Positions 52,742 to 61,846 are shown, counted from the first letter of the stretch. The stretch: DNA of 64,000 bases from Niveispirillum sp943371025 (GCA_943371025.1 CALRTC020000001.1:124001-188000), one strand, 5' to 3'. Translations and numbers: made by a program. The notes: generated by a model not told the origin, from the letters alone.

Positions 52742-53698
52742 TCAGGATGCTTGAACGCGGGTGACCTGTTCACCCAGGTCGATGCCGCCATCATCGGTAC
52801 GGATGCTGAGCCGCATCTCATCGCCCGGCCGCAGGTAGCGGGGATTGGACATGCCCTTGCCGATGAACAGTCGCCATTTCGTCGCCTCGGACACGAAATG
52901 CCGCATGATGAACATGGTCAGGCGTCCAGGTGCCCGGGCGGCGCATCCGGCCGGCGTGCCGGTGGCGATCAGGTCGCCAGCCTGCAGGTCCTGAAGGCCG
53001 GACAGCTCTGCCAGGGTCCGGTGGGGGCGGTGCAGCATCTCGCCCGCCAGGGCGTCCTGCCGGATCTCCCCGTTCACGCTGAGGCGCAGACGCAGCTCCG
53101 GCCAGCGACGCCATTCCTGCGGGTCCAGAAGCAGCAGGACAGGACCGGTGGGACCGAAACTGCGATAGCTCTTGCCCTTGTAGAACTGGCCCTGCGGCAA
53201 CTGCACGTCGCGTGCGGAAATGTCGTTATGGATGGTGATGCCGGCCAGGATGTCGGACAGCCGGTCGGGACCGGGATCGACCGGTCCGTCAACATCCCGG
53301 CCAACCACCAGCCCCAACTCCACCTCGTAATCCAGCAGGCGGACATGGGCCGGACGAATAACCGGGTCGTTTGCCCCGCACAGGCTGGAACTGGCCTTGC
53401 GGAAGAACAGGTTGAAAGGGATCTTGGCCGGGTCCAGTCCGGACTCGCGGACATGGCTTTCATAATTGATGCCCTGGCAGATGACCTGCTGGTTGGCCGT
53501 TATCGGCGACAGCAGGCGAACCGCCGACAGTGCGATGGACGCCGCGTCGGGACGCAGCGACCGCAGGGCGGGCTGGCCATGGCGCAGCAGGTCCCCCGTG
53601 CTGGTGAATTCGGCGCTCAGTTCCGCGATGCGGGTGCCGAACAGGGCACCCCAGAATACGCGGCCGGCGCGTTCGTATCGAACGACGGCAAGGCTCAT
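52742..53698 (-). CDS. Fumarylacetoacetate hydrolase-family protein
   Basis: FAH-fold enzyme of 318 residues. VICQGINYESHVRESG and LDYEVELGLVVGRDV carry the metal-binding acidic residues, followed by GITIHNDISARDVQ and the GTPAG loop. Members cleave C-C bonds of 1,3-diketo acids or act as hydratase, decarboxylase or isomerase in meta-cleavage pathways. Position between the dioxygenase-like and hydroxylase genes suggests it acts on the ring-cleavage product. GAGGAACC precedes ATG at good spacing. Confidence 0.92.
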   Translation of the reverse strand: MSLAVVRYERAGRVFWGALFGTRIAELSAEFTSTGDLLRHGQPALRSLRPDAASIALSAVRLLSPITANQQVICQGINYESHVRESGLDPAKIPFNLFFRKASSSLCGANDPVIRPAHVRLLDYEVELGLVVGRDVDGPVDPGPDRLSDILAGITIHNDISARDVQLPQGQFYKGKSYRSFGPTGPVLLLLDPQEWRRWPELRLRLSVNGEIRQDALAGEMLHRPHRTLAELSGLQDLQAGDLIATGTPAGCAARAPGRLTMFIMRHFVSEATKWRLFIGKGMSNPRYLRPGDEMRLSIRTDDGGIDLGEQVTRVQAS

Positions 53699-53739
53699 GT
53701 TGAAGGTTCCTCGGGGAATGCGGCGCAGCGGCGCCGGTG

Positions 53740-54882
53740 TTACAGCCAGGGACGCGCGGGCTGGGAGAGGGCCTTGCCCATCTGCTTCAGGCGTGCGGGC
53801 GACACCCGGCCGCTGAGTACGGCTGTCAGCAGACGCCAGACCATGGGCAGCGAGGGCTTTCCGCGCATGCCGGCCGGCGCATCCTGGCCCCAGGCCCAGA
53901 TGCTGCCGGCCGTGAACGGGGAATAGCGGGGCTCGTAATCGGCGGTAAAGACATCACCATCGGTATAATGTTCGAACTGGAAACCATCCGGATCCCGCCA
54001 GTAATTGAACAACTGGCTGCCCAGCACATGCCGGCCGATCCCCCACATGTGCCGGTGCCGCCCCGCCAGCAATTGCTGCTGGCGCTGGCCGATCGCGTCC
54101 AGGTCGATCATCTCGTAGGCGCTGTGCTCGAATTCGTTCTGGATACCGCCCACCAGAACCAGGGTATGGTGATCGGCAGGCGCGTCTCCCAGATCCAGCC
54201 GGAAGAAGGTCAGGGCCGTGCTGCCATCAGGCAGGTACTGGACATCGCTGGGGATCAGGCCCAGATGGCGCATGTACCAGGCGGCCATGGTGGGGAAGTC
54301 CGTGACCTGCAACACCATATGGCCCAGCCGGATCACCGGTGCCGCCGGCATGGCCGGCCGGATGCCGGCATTCACCCGCGGGCGATGGTCGGGCATGTTC
54401 ATCGGCTGCGGCACGGGCGGCCGGCTCGGCAGTTCGGGAATGTCGGCCCAATCGCGGATCAGCCAGACCTCGAACCCGGCGGGATCGACCAGGGCCACCC
54501 CCTCGCCACCGCCCGGAATCTCGGCCGACCCCAGCCGGCGGCCGCCGGCTTGCGCCGTCAGTCGCCCAAAATCGGTGTCGGCCCCGACGGTATAGGCGGC
54601 CCCCACAAATCGCGGGCGGTCCCCCCGGTCCGCGACATAAAGACAGGGCGCTGTTCCCGCCCCCCGCATCACGATCCGATCGGCCCCGTCGGTGACCGGG
54701 CTCATCCCGAAATCGGTCAGGAACCTCGCGGTCCGTTCCAGGTTCGGCACCTGGAAACGCAGGAACGCCAGACCCGTGGCCCGGGCCACGGTGGCGGGAC
54801 GCTGAAGCCTTTGGACGCCCTCGGGCAGGCGGCTTTCCGGCCAGGTCTCAAAAATGCACGACGCCATGTCCCGGTCGGCCAT
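53740..54882 (-). CDS. VOC-family protein, probable extradiol ring-cleavage dioxygenase
   Basis: Two-domain vicinal oxygen chelate protein of 380 residues. The N-terminal VOC module spans about 33-150 (GLAFLRFQVPNLERTARFL). The C-terminal module starts at LGHMVLQVTDFPTMAAWYM and holds His in GHMVL, His in ADHHTLVLV and Glu in GFQFEHYTDGD, the 2-His-1-Glu set that binds Fe(II) in catechol 2,3-dioxygenase relatives. Domain order and length fit extradiol enzymes with an inactive first half. It heads the minus-strand operon and starts with GGGGAGGGACAG upstream. A non-dioxygenase VOC role cannot be excluded. Confidence 0.85.
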   Translation of the reverse strand: MADRDMASCIFETWPESRLPEGVQRLQRPATVARATGLAFLRFQVPNLERTARFLTDFGMSPVTDGADRIVMRGAGTAPCLYVADRGDRPRFVGAAYTVGADTDFGRLTAQAGGRRLGSAEIPGGGEGVALVDPAGFEVWLIRDWADIPELPSRPPVPQPMNMPDHRPRVNAGIRPAMPAAPVIRLGHMVLQVTDFPTMAAWYMRHLGLIPSDVQYLPDGSTALTFFRLDLGDAPADHHTLVLVGGIQNEFEHSAYEMIDLDAIGQRQQQLLAGRHRHMWGIGRHVLGSQLFNYWRDPDGFQFEHYTDGDVFTADYEPRYSPFTAGSIWAWGQDAPAGMRGKPSLPMVWRLLTAVLSGRVSPARLKQMGKALSQPARPWL

Positions 54883-54941
54883 GCTGTCCCTCCCCAGGGT
54901 GACTTTGTTGCGGACAAACGGTGTGTCCAGCTATGTTTCTT

Positions 54942-54971
54942 TGTCAAGATGACATAACTGTCAAAATGACA
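54942..54971. promoter_or_regulatory. Two tandem 13-bp TetR-type palindromes
   Basis: TGTCAAGATGACA (54942-54954) and TGTCAAAATGACA (54959-54971) are perfect inverted repeats with centres 17 bases apart. A degenerate third half site (CGACATTTTGA) follows. They lie in the divergent gap between the dioxygenase-like operon and the TetR gene, so that regulator probably binds them and controls both. Confidence 0.8.
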
Positions 54972-55051
54972 CAATCGACATTTTGATAATTCCAGCGGAC
55001 CGACCTTTCTGTGGTATGGTGCGGGCGCAAGGACTGACCGGATGTGGGGAT

Positions 55052-55717
55052 ATGGTTGAGACGGATCATCGGCCACGGGTGGGGGCACAGCGGCGCGGAC
55101 GCACACGGGCCCGTCTGGTACAGGGGGCGCTGCAGGTCTTCGCGGAGCGGGGGATCGACGCCAGCGTCATCGATGACCTGATCCGCACAGCCGGTGTGTC
55201 ACGGGGCACGTTCTATAACTATTTCCGAACCAACGATGATCTGCTGTCCGCCGTTTCCAGTTCCTTGTCGGACGAGCTGATGCGGCTTGTCGACCCGGTG
55301 GTCCGGGAGGAAACGGACCCGGCGGCCCGGATCGGCACCGGCATCCGACTGTTCTTTGAGGTGTTTCGCGCCAATCCGCAGCTCTCCGCCTTCGTTGCGC
55401 GGGGGGGCATGCGCGTTCTCTCCGGGAACAATCTGGTCAGCGAATACTTGCCCCGCGATCTGCGCGATGGGATCAGGGAGGGCAGATTCACCATCGATTC
55501 CGTGTCGCTGGGCTTTGACCTGGTGGCGGGGCCCGTGCTGGCAACGGCCTATCGCCTTCACAGCGAAACGGTGGAGCCGGCCTATCCGGTCGATCTGGTC
55601 CGGGCTATCCTTATTTCACTGGGGGTGCCACAGCCGGATGCGGACGGGATTGCGCGCAGACCGGTGCCTGTCCTGCAGCTGCCGGATGATTCGATCCTGC
55701 TCCATATCCGTCCTTGA
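55052..55717 (+). CDS. TetR-family regulator of the adjacent catabolic operon
   Basis: Repressor of 221 residues. The DNA-binding domain covers about residues 15-65: GALQVFAERGIDASVIDDLIRTAGVSRGTFYNYFRTNDDLL. The ligand domain follows with RIGTGIRLFFEVFRANPQL. It is divergent from the VOC-FAH-monooxygenase-receptor operon and faces two tandem palindromes, so it likely represses that operon until a pathway compound binds. ATG 55052 follows GGGGAT; in-frame ATG 55016 and 54983 are upstream, the last overlapping the operator region. Confidence 0.9.
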   Translation: MVETDHRPRVGAQRRGRTRARLVQGALQVFAERGIDASVIDDLIRTAGVSRGTFYNYFRTNDDLLSAVSSSLSDELMRLVDPVVREETDPAARIGTGIRLFFEVFRANPQLSAFVARGGMRVLSGNNLVSEYLPRDLRDGIREGRFTIDSVSLGFDLVAGPVLATAYRLHSETVEPAYPVDLVRAILISLGVPQPDADGIARRPVPVLQLPDDSILLHIRP

Positions 55718-55752
55718 TGCGCATCGCCGTGGCCGGCCAGGCCTTGCAATGA

Positions 55753-56406
55753 TCAGCCCACGGGCAGCGGACGGCCGACAATGTCGGCCGCGTCTGCGGG
55801 CGACAGGCCCAGAAGGCGCAGCATGATCAGGGCGACCTGTTCAGGCGCGGCGTCCCCCAGTTGGCCGGCGCGTAACGCCGCCAGCAGCCCGATCGCGGCA
55901 CCGCCGGTTGCCAGGATGGCGGCGTCGCCATCAATGGCGGGAAAGCGACCATCTTCCGCCCCGCGCTTCAGATCGCGGGAAAACCGGCGGCCCAGCCCGC
56001 GTTCAAGCAAATCGACAGACATCGGCTGGTGCAGCAGGAAATCCGCCCAGGATGGTTCCATGGACAACTGCCGGAATGTCAGCCGGAGTGCGGCCGCCAC
56101 CATTTCCGCGGGATCGCTCAAAGCAGCGATGCGCCGATCGACGGCGTCGCCGAAATGGTCCAGCAACCCTTCCATCACCGCGGCGTGGATTTCGTCCTTG
56201 GAGCGGAAGTGGTTGTAGAAGGAACCGAATCCAACATCGGCAGCGTCGGTGATCTCCTGTACCGTCGTCGCTTCCGGCCCCTTTCGGGCCATGACCTCCA
56301 GCGCCGCCTTCAGCAGACGGTCGCGTGTGTCATTGCGCCGGCGTTCCCGCCGTGACACCGGCTTGCTGTCCCCATCTGCCGCTGCCTCCAGTGTCCCGTC
56401 CGCCAT
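55753..56406 (-). CDS. TetR-family regulator
   Basis: Second TetR protein, 217 residues. A charged leader (RRERRRNDTRDRLLKAALEVMARKG) leads into TTVQEITDAADVGFGSFYNHFRSKDEIHAAV, the HTH. The ligand domain follows. ATG 56406 has GGAG 8 bases upstream; longer frames to 56769 run into other DNA. It converges with the first TetR gene, leaving 35 bases. Its target is unknown; candidates are the acyl-CoA synthetase palindrome or the second TonB-receptor cluster. Confidence 0.88.
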   Translation of the reverse strand: MADGTLEAAADGDSKPVSRRERRRNDTRDRLLKAALEVMARKGPEATTVQEITDAADVGFGSFYNHFRSKDEIHAAVMEGLLDHFGDAVDRRIAALSDPAEMVAAALRLTFRQLSMEPSWADFLLHQPMSVDLLERGLGRRFSRDLKRGAEDGRFPAIDGDAAILATGGAAIGLLAALRAGQLGDAAPEQVALIMLRLLGLSPADAADIVGRPLPVG

Positions 56407-56596
56407 TTCCGTCATCTCCAGCGGGCAGCCCGCCTGTTGGCTGCCTGAGCAATCGAAAGAATACCCATCAAGGTCGATGGGATCATCAGTTCCGATGAAC
56501 GCCATTATTGCATGACTGCCGATCATGTCCCCGGCGGTGGTGCAGGTGCGGCGTCGCCGGATCGCTTGACGGTATCCTGCCGCAGCGGGTCGTTGG

Positions 56597-57361
56597 TCAG
56601 GTGCGGCTTTGCCCACCTGTGACGGCCAATGTGGCCAGATCGGTGGTGGGGTCGATGGGCTTTCCAGCCTCCCGCCTTTCGGAATAACGATCCACCAGAC
56701 GGTCGGCATGGGGGCGCAGCAACACCGTGAAGCGCACCAGTTCCTCCATGACATCGACAATGCGGTCATAATAGGCCGACGGCTTCATGCGGCCGGCTTC
56801 GTCGAATTCCTGGAAGGCCTTGGCTATGCTGGACTGGTTGGGGATGGTGAACATCCGCATCCAGCGGCCCAGGATGCGCAGGGTGTTGACGGCATTGAAG
56901 CTCTGCGATCCGCCCGATACCTGCATCACGGCCAGGGTGCGGCCCTGGGTCGGGCGGATACCGCCCATGGCCAGGGGCAGATGGTCGATCTGCGCCTTCA
57001 TGATGCCGGTGATCTGGCCGTGGCGTTCGGGGCTGCACCAGACCTGGCCTTCCGACCAGATGGAATGTTCCCGCAATTCCCGCACCGCCGGATGGTCATC
57101 GCCCTTCACCTGATCGGGCAGCGGCAGGTCTGACGGGTCGAAGATGCGCGTTTCGGCCCCGAAATATTCCAGCAGACGAGCCGCTTCCTCCACCGCCAGC
57201 CGGGAAAAGGACCGTTCACGCAGCGATCCGTACAGCAGCAGGATGCGCGGCTTGCGCTCCAGCGGGCCAAGCCCCATGGCGGGGCACTGATGGGCATAGG
57301 CAGGATCGAATGCGGGCAGGTGGGTCGGGTCGGCCAGGGGACGCAGGCGGTTCATATGCAT
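56597..57361 (-). CDS. arsH: ArsH, NADPH-dependent FMN reductase/organoarsenical oxidase
   Basis: Flavodoxin-fold protein of 254 residues. LLLYGSLRERSFSRLAVEEAARLL binds FMN phosphate; SEGQVWCSPERHGQITGIMKAQIDHLPL and MQVSGGSQSFNAVNTLRILGRWMRM are diagnostic for ArsH. The enzyme oxidises trivalent organoarsenicals such as methylarsenite. Its ATG overlaps the acr3 stop (TGATG); ATG 57355 is an alternative. It is last in the arsR-arsC-acr3-arsH operon. Confidence 0.95.
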   Translation of the reverse strand: MHMNRLRPLADPTHLPAFDPAYAHQCPAMGLGPLERKPRILLLYGSLRERSFSRLAVEEAARLLEYFGAETRIFDPSDLPLPDQVKGDDHPAVRELREHSIWSEGQVWCSPERHGQITGIMKAQIDHLPLAMGGIRPTQGRTLAVMQVSGGSQSFNAVNTLRILGRWMRMFTIPNQSSIAKAFQEFDEAGRMKPSAYYDRIVDVMEELVRFTVLLRPHADRLVDRYSERREAGKPIDPTTDLATLAVTGGQSRT

Positions 57362-58428
57362 CACCCCCGGGCCGGTGCCGTTGCCGGATACCAGCGCCGG
57401 CCCAGCCACAGGGCAAGCTGCACCATCAGGATCAGCACCGGAACCTCCACCAGCGGACCGATAACGGCGGCGAAAGCCACGGGTGAGGCCAGGCCGAAGG
57501 CCGCGATGGCCACCGCGATGGCCAGTTCGAAATTATTGCCCGCTGCCGTGAAGGCGACCGAGGTGGCGCGGGGATAGTCGGCGTCGATCAGCCGGCCCAT
57601 GAAGAAGCTGACCAGGAACATGATGAAGAAATAGATCGTCAGCGGCACGGCGATGGAAAGCGCGTCCAGTGGCAGACGCACGACATCGCCGCCCTTCAGG
57701 CTGAACATGGCGACAATGGTGAACAGCAGGGCCGCCAGGGTGATGGGGGAGATGCGGGGTAGGAACCGGTTTTCATACCAGCTTTCCCCCTTGGCCTTGA
57801 TCAGGATCTTTCGGGTCAGGAAGCCGGCCAGGAAGGGGATGCCCAGATAGATCAGCACCGCCTCCGCGATGGTCCAGAAGGAGACGTCAATGACGCTGCC
57901 CTCCAGCCCCAGCAAAGGCGGCAGGAAGCCGAGGAAGAACCAGGCATAGAGGCTGAAAAACAGGATCTGGAAGATGGAGTTGAAGGCCACCAGGCCGGCC
58001 ACATACTGGTTCGACCCGCAGGCCAGCTGGTTCCAGACCAGCACCATGGCGATGCAGCGCGCCAGGCCGATCAGGATCAGGCCGGTCATATAATCCGGCT
58101 GGTCGGACAGGAAGATGACGGCCAGCACGAACATCAGCACCGGCCCGACGACCCAGTTCTGGATCAGCGACAGGGCCAGGATACGCTTGTCGGCGAAAAC
58201 CTGATGCAATTCCTCGTACCGGACCTTGGCCAGCGGCGGATACATCATCAGGATCAGGCCGATGGCGATGGGCACGTTGGTGGTGCCCACCGACAGCCGG
58301 TCGAGTGCGGCGGGCAGTCCTTCAAACAGGCTGCCCAGCATCACGCCCAACGCCATGGCGGCGAAAATCCACAGGGTCAGAAAGCGGTCCAGGAAGGACA
58401 GGCGACGGGCGGGGGCGGCTTGGTTCAC
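57361..58428 (-). CDS. acr3: Arsenite efflux permease Acr3
   Basis: Ten-helix arsenite pump of 355 residues (BASS superfamily). The essential Cys125 lies in GLARCIAMVLVWNQLACG, and the conserved Glu of GPLVEVPVLI is near 305. FTAAGNNFELAIAVAIA is the second family motif. It extrudes As(III) produced by ArsC. It begins 52 bases after arsC and overlaps arsH. Some databases call it ArsB, but the sequence is the Acr3 type. Confidence 0.95.
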   Translation of the reverse strand: MNQAAPARRLSFLDRFLTLWIFAAMALGVMLGSLFEGLPAALDRLSVGTTNVPIAIGLILMMYPPLAKVRYEELHQVFADKRILALSLIQNWVVGPVLMFVLAVIFLSDQPDYMTGLILIGLARCIAMVLVWNQLACGSNQYVAGLVAFNSIFQILFFSLYAWFFLGFLPPLLGLEGSVIDVSFWTIAEAVLIYLGIPFLAGFLTRKILIKAKGESWYENRFLPRISPITLAALLFTIVAMFSLKGGDVVRLPLDALSIAVPLTIYFFIMFLVSFFMGRLIDADYPRATSVAFTAAGNNFELAIAVAIAAFGLASPVAFAAVIGPLVEVPVLILMVQLALWLGRRWYPATAPARG

Positions 58429-58480
58429 GGGCGCGGACCTTGGCGAAAGGCGGGGATGGACGGCAAGGGGGCGAGGCCGG

Positions 58481-58987
58481 TCATGACCCGCCCCCCTGCT
58501 GCGCCATTTCCGCCAGCTTGCGCTTCAACGCCATCTTGTCGAGCGAGGCGAGGGGAAGGCTCATGAACAGCTGCAGCCTGCGCTGGATCTGGCGATAGAC
58601 GTCCGCGGTGAAGGCCGCCTTCTCGGCGTCGGTGCCAGTGGCCGATGACGGGTCGGGAAAGCCCCAATGCGCGGTCATCGGGTGCCCCGGCCAGACCGGA
58701 CACACTTCCCCGGCGGCGTTGTCGCAGACCGTGAAGATGAAATCCATCTGCGGCGCGTCCGGTAGTGCGAATTCATCCCAGGTCTTGGAGCGCACGCCCG
58801 TGAGATCGTGTCCCAGACGTTCCAGCAGATCCTTCACGAAGGGATTGATGCGGCCGGATGGCTGGCTGCCGGCACTGTAGGCATGGAAACGCCCGCTGCC
58901 TTCCTTGTTCAGGATGCATTCGGCCATGACGCTGCGTGCGCTGTTATGGGTACACAGGAACAGCACATTGTAGGGCGTGTCACTCAT
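58481..58987 (-). CDS. arsC: Arsenate reductase ArsC (low-molecular-weight phosphatase type)
   Basis: Enzyme of 168 residues reducing As(V) to As(III). The P-loop CTHNSARS (Cys12-Ser19) and the FPDPS general acid loop are visible, and redox cysteines Cys88 and Cys96 in VCDNAAGEVC fit the thioredoxin-coupled relay of LMW-phosphatase ArsCs. ATG 58987 overlaps the arsR end by 8 bases; the longer frame from 59263 lies within arsR and is rejected. Confidence 0.94.
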   Translation of the reverse strand: MSDTPYNVLFLCTHNSARSVMAECILNKEGSGRFHAYSAGSQPSGRINPFVKDLLERLGHDLTGVRSKTWDEFALPDAPQMDFIFTVCDNAAGEVCPVWPGHPMTAHWGFPDPSSATGTDAEKAAFTADVYRQIQRRLQLFMSLPLASLDKMALKRKLAEMAQQGGGS

Positions 58988-59369
58988 CACTTCCTCCAGC
59001 GGGTTCGGGCCCGTGTGGTTCGGGGGCGCAGGCGGCGGTGCACGCAACGGCGGCATCCATGATGCCGCTGCCGCAAAGTTCCGGCCGGCCGGCACAGCAA
59101 TCTTCGACCAGGAAGCTGAGCAGCCGGCGCGTGCCCTCGAAATCGGTGGCGTAATGGATGTGCCGCTGCACCCGCCAGGATCGCAGCAGGCCCGCCCGTT
59201 CCAGGGTGGCCAGATGGTGCGACAAGGTGGACGCGGGCACACCCATTTGCTGCCCCACTTCACCTGCCGTCAGCCCGTTCGGGCCCACACGGACAAGCAA
59301 GCGGAAGATGCCCAGGCGCGTTTCCTGGGACAGGGCAGCAAAGGCGTCGGTGGCAGCTTTCGTTTCCAT
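58980..59369 (-). CDS. arsR: ArsR-family arsenite-responsive repressor
   Basis: Winged-helix repressor of 129 residues starting the ars operon. The HTH (EVGQQMGVPASTLSHHLATLERAGLL) lacks the ELCVCDL As(III) site of classic plasmid ArsR. Instead Cys91, Cys92 and Cys99 in DCCAGRPELC lie near the C-terminus, like the arrangement in Acidithiobacillus-type ArsR where three C-terminal Cys bind arsenite. A further Cys pair follows. AT-rich sequence at 59370-59395 upstream is the likely operator. It is divergent from the second TonB-receptor gene. Confidence 0.92.
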   Translation of the reverse strand: METKAATDAFAALSQETRLGIFRLLVRVGPNGLTAGEVGQQMGVPASTLSHHLATLERAGLLRSWRVQRHIHYATDFEGTRRLLSFLVEDCCAGRPELCGSGIMDAAVACTAACAPEPHGPEPAGGSDE

Positions 59370-59566
59370 TTTTCTATGATCGTCGAATAATGAAACTGAG
59401 TCAAGCCGCTTCCAGGTTTCGGTGCCGGGGAGATGCCGGACGCTCCTGTCCCGCCGACGAAACTGGCCGGCAGGATGATGCAGTCACCGCGTCAGCACGG
59501 ATTCAGCTTCCCAGCTGCTAAAAAATGAGTATGATCTCAACTTCATTAAAAAGCAGGGAGGCTGAA

Positions 59567-61762
59567 ATGGGATTTCGCGGATGGCTATTGGGTGTGGCGC
59601 CGGTCCTGGTTCTGGGGGGCGTGCCGGCCTGGGCACAGGCGGATGGGAAGCCGCCGGCCGAGGAGGCCGTCGTCCTGGAAGAGATCGTGGTGACGGCTCG
59701 CAAAAAGACGGAGCGGCTTCAGGACACGCCGATTTCCATCACTGCCCTTGACGAGGAGGCGCTGGCGCGGCGCGGGCTTGCCTCTCTGGTCGATGTGGCG
59801 AAGGTGACACCGGGGCTGAATTACGGGAATTTCGGCGACCTCAAGCTCTCGCCGACATCCCTGCGTGGCGTGGTCGGCTCTGCCGGGTCGGCCGGTGCCG
59901 ATCCGGCCGTCGGCTATTATGTCGATGAAGTCTATGTGGGCCAGGGTCCCGGCGCCAATCTGGACCTTTACGACATCGCCCGGGTGGAGGTGATGCGGGG
60001 ACCGCAGGGCACGCTTTATGGCCGGAACACCATCGGCGGCGTGATTGCCATCACCACGGCGCGGCCGGGCGACGATGTGGAAGGGTCCGTCACCGCCGAT
60101 CTGGGCAATTACCAGCGCCGCCGACTGGGGGCGTCGCTGTCCGGTCCGCTGGTCGAGGGCATGCTGAGTGCCAAGGTGGCGGCCATTGTTGATCATCGCG
60201 ATGGCTATGAACACAATCTGTTCCTGGACCGGGACGTCAACAACCGCCGGACCTGGTCGGGGCGGGCACAGCTGCTGTTCACGCCGGGCCCCGACACGGA
60301 ACTGCTGGTCACCGCCGATCACGCTGAAGCCAACCAGGAAACGCTGGTCTTCGAGACGCTGAAATACAACCCCTCTGCCCTTGCCACGAAAATGCTGCTG
60401 GCAAAGGGCTATGCATTGAATACCGATCCGTTCGACCGCAAGGTCAATGCCAATCGCCCCAGCCGGGAAACGCTGAATTCCGACGGTTATGCGGCCAATT
60501 TCAAGACGGTGCTGGGGGATATCGAGATTGTCGACATCCTTTCCTACCGCCAACACGATTATGGCAGCGATACCGACACCTGCCGATGCCAGCTCTCCTT
60601 CAGCTATGATGGCGATCCGGAGCAGGTGAAGCGGGTTTCCAACGAACTCCGCGTCGCGGGCACCGCCGGGGCGCTGTCCTGGCTGGCTGGCGTCTATTAT
60701 TTCCATCAGAAGGCGGACAACCAGAGCTTCATTGAACTGGGTTCTGCGACGGCCGACCTGTTCGGTGTGCCGGCGATGAACGGCCTTGTCATTGGGTCGA
60801 CGGGCCGGATGACGACCATCAGCAAGGCGGCCTTCGCCAGCGCCACCTGGTCGGCGGACAGCCGCATCGATGTGACTCTGGGCGGCCGTTACACCCACGA
60901 TGAAAAGCGCATCGATTACAGCCAGGTCGATCCGTATCAGATCCTGGGTGGCTCCACGACCGTCAAGGCGCAGGACAGCTGGGGCCGTTTCACCCCCAAC
61001 GCCAACATTCGTTTCCGGGTCAGCCCCGAAGTGATGACCTATATCAGCGCGGCCAAAGGCTTCAAGAGCGGTGGCTTCAACGACGCGCTGGGTGATGCCA
61101 ACGGCATTGCCTTCGGGCCGGAGACGCTGTGGAACTATGAGGCGGGGGTGAAGACCGAACTGTTCAACCGCCGGCTCGCGCTGAACATTGCGCTTTATAC
61201 GATGGAATGGGACAGCATCCAGATTACGGCGCAGAATCCGGCGACCACGTTCTACAACCCCATCATCCTCAATGCGGGCAAGGCGCACAGCCGGGGCATC
61301 GAGCTGGAGGCGACCGCGCGGGTCACGTCGCGTCTGCGGCTGACGGGCAACCTGTCGGTCCAGGATGCGGCCTATGATGAAGGCAAGCAGCCCAATGGCA
61401 AGCCGCTGGACCATATTCCCTACGCGCCCGACTATACGGGCCTGATCGAGGGCGAATATACATTGCCGACGCAGTTCGGACCGCTGTCCTTCCAGGCGGA
61501 GTACCAGCTGCGGGGCCGCACCTACCTGACCACCAATAACGATCCCGATGGCCGGGTCGGCGCCTATGGCCTGGTCAATCTGCGGCTGACGCTGGCGTCG
61601 GAAGACGACATCTGGCGCCTTGCGCTGTACGGGAAGAATGTCTTCGACAAGACCTATATGACGCGTCTGTTCGATCTCTACGACAACACGCTCAACGGTC
61701 AGAAGCTGATCACCTTGGGTGAACCCGCAACCTATGGCGTGGAAATGAAGGTCGCGTTCTGA
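59567..61762 (+). CDS. TonB-dependent outer-membrane receptor
   Basis: Outer-membrane importer of 731 residues. Signal peptide 1-24 (PAWAQA). Plug: EEIVVTARKKTERLQDTPISITALDEEAL, then SPTSLRGVVG, YYVDEVYVGQGPGANLDLYDIARVEVMRGPQGTLYGRNTIGG. The barrel ends in Phe. GGGAGG lies 6 bases before ATG 59567; the longer frame to 59525 covers a likely regulatory site. It heads a set with a thiolase and biotin carboxylase, which suggests the imported compound is degraded through CoA intermediates. Confidence 0.93.
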   Translation: MGFRGWLLGVAPVLVLGGVPAWAQADGKPPAEEAVVLEEIVVTARKKTERLQDTPISITALDEEALARRGLASLVDVAKVTPGLNYGNFGDLKLSPTSLRGVVGSAGSAGADPAVGYYVDEVYVGQGPGANLDLYDIARVEVMRGPQGTLYGRNTIGGVIAITTARPGDDVEGSVTADLGNYQRRRLGASLSGPLVEGMLSAKVAAIVDHRDGYEHNLFLDRDVNNRRTWSGRAQLLFTPGPDTELLVTADHAEANQETLVFETLKYNPSALATKMLLAKGYALNTDPFDRKVNANRPSRETLNSDGYAANFKTVLGDIEIVDILSYRQHDYGSDTDTCRCQLSFSYDGDPEQVKRVSNELRVAGTAGALSWLAGVYYFHQKADNQSFIELGSATADLFGVPAMNGLVIGSTGRMTTISKAAFASATWSADSRIDVTLGGRYTHDEKRIDYSQVDPYQILGGSTTVKAQDSWGRFTPNANIRFRVSPEVMTYISAAKGFKSGGFNDALGDANGIAFGPETLWNYEAGVKTELFNRRLALNIALYTMEWDSIQITAQNPATTFYNPIILNAGKAHSRGIELEATARVTSRLRLTGNLSVQDAAYDEGKQPNGKPLDHIPYAPDYTGLIEGEYTLPTQFGPLSFQAEYQLRGRTYLTTNNDPDGRVGAYGLVNLRLTLASEDDIWRLALYGKNVFDKTYMTRLFDLYDNTLNGQKLITLGEPATYGVEMKVAF

Positions 61763-61802
61763 ACGGATGGACGGCCGCGGCTTCAGGTCCATGAAATAAA
61801 AC

Positions 61803-61846
61803 TGAGATCACTATTGTTTCAATGCCTGCCGTCACCGACGGCAGGC
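61803..61846 (+). promoter_or_regulatory. Shared octamer and perfect hairpin between receptor and thiolase genes
   Basis: TGAGATCA (61803-61810) is the complement of TGATCTCA at 59533-59540, upstream of the receptor, so one regulator could bind both. GCCTGCCGTC (61824-61833) pairs perfectly with GACGGCAGGC (61837-61846) around a 3-base loop, with no T-tract, acting perhaps as an attenuator or message stabiliser. Confidence 0.45.

Noticed and set aside
59525..59566. Upstream start for the second TonB receptor
   Set aside because: The signal peptide and GGGAGG place the start at 59567; the earlier ATG lies in likely promoter DNA.
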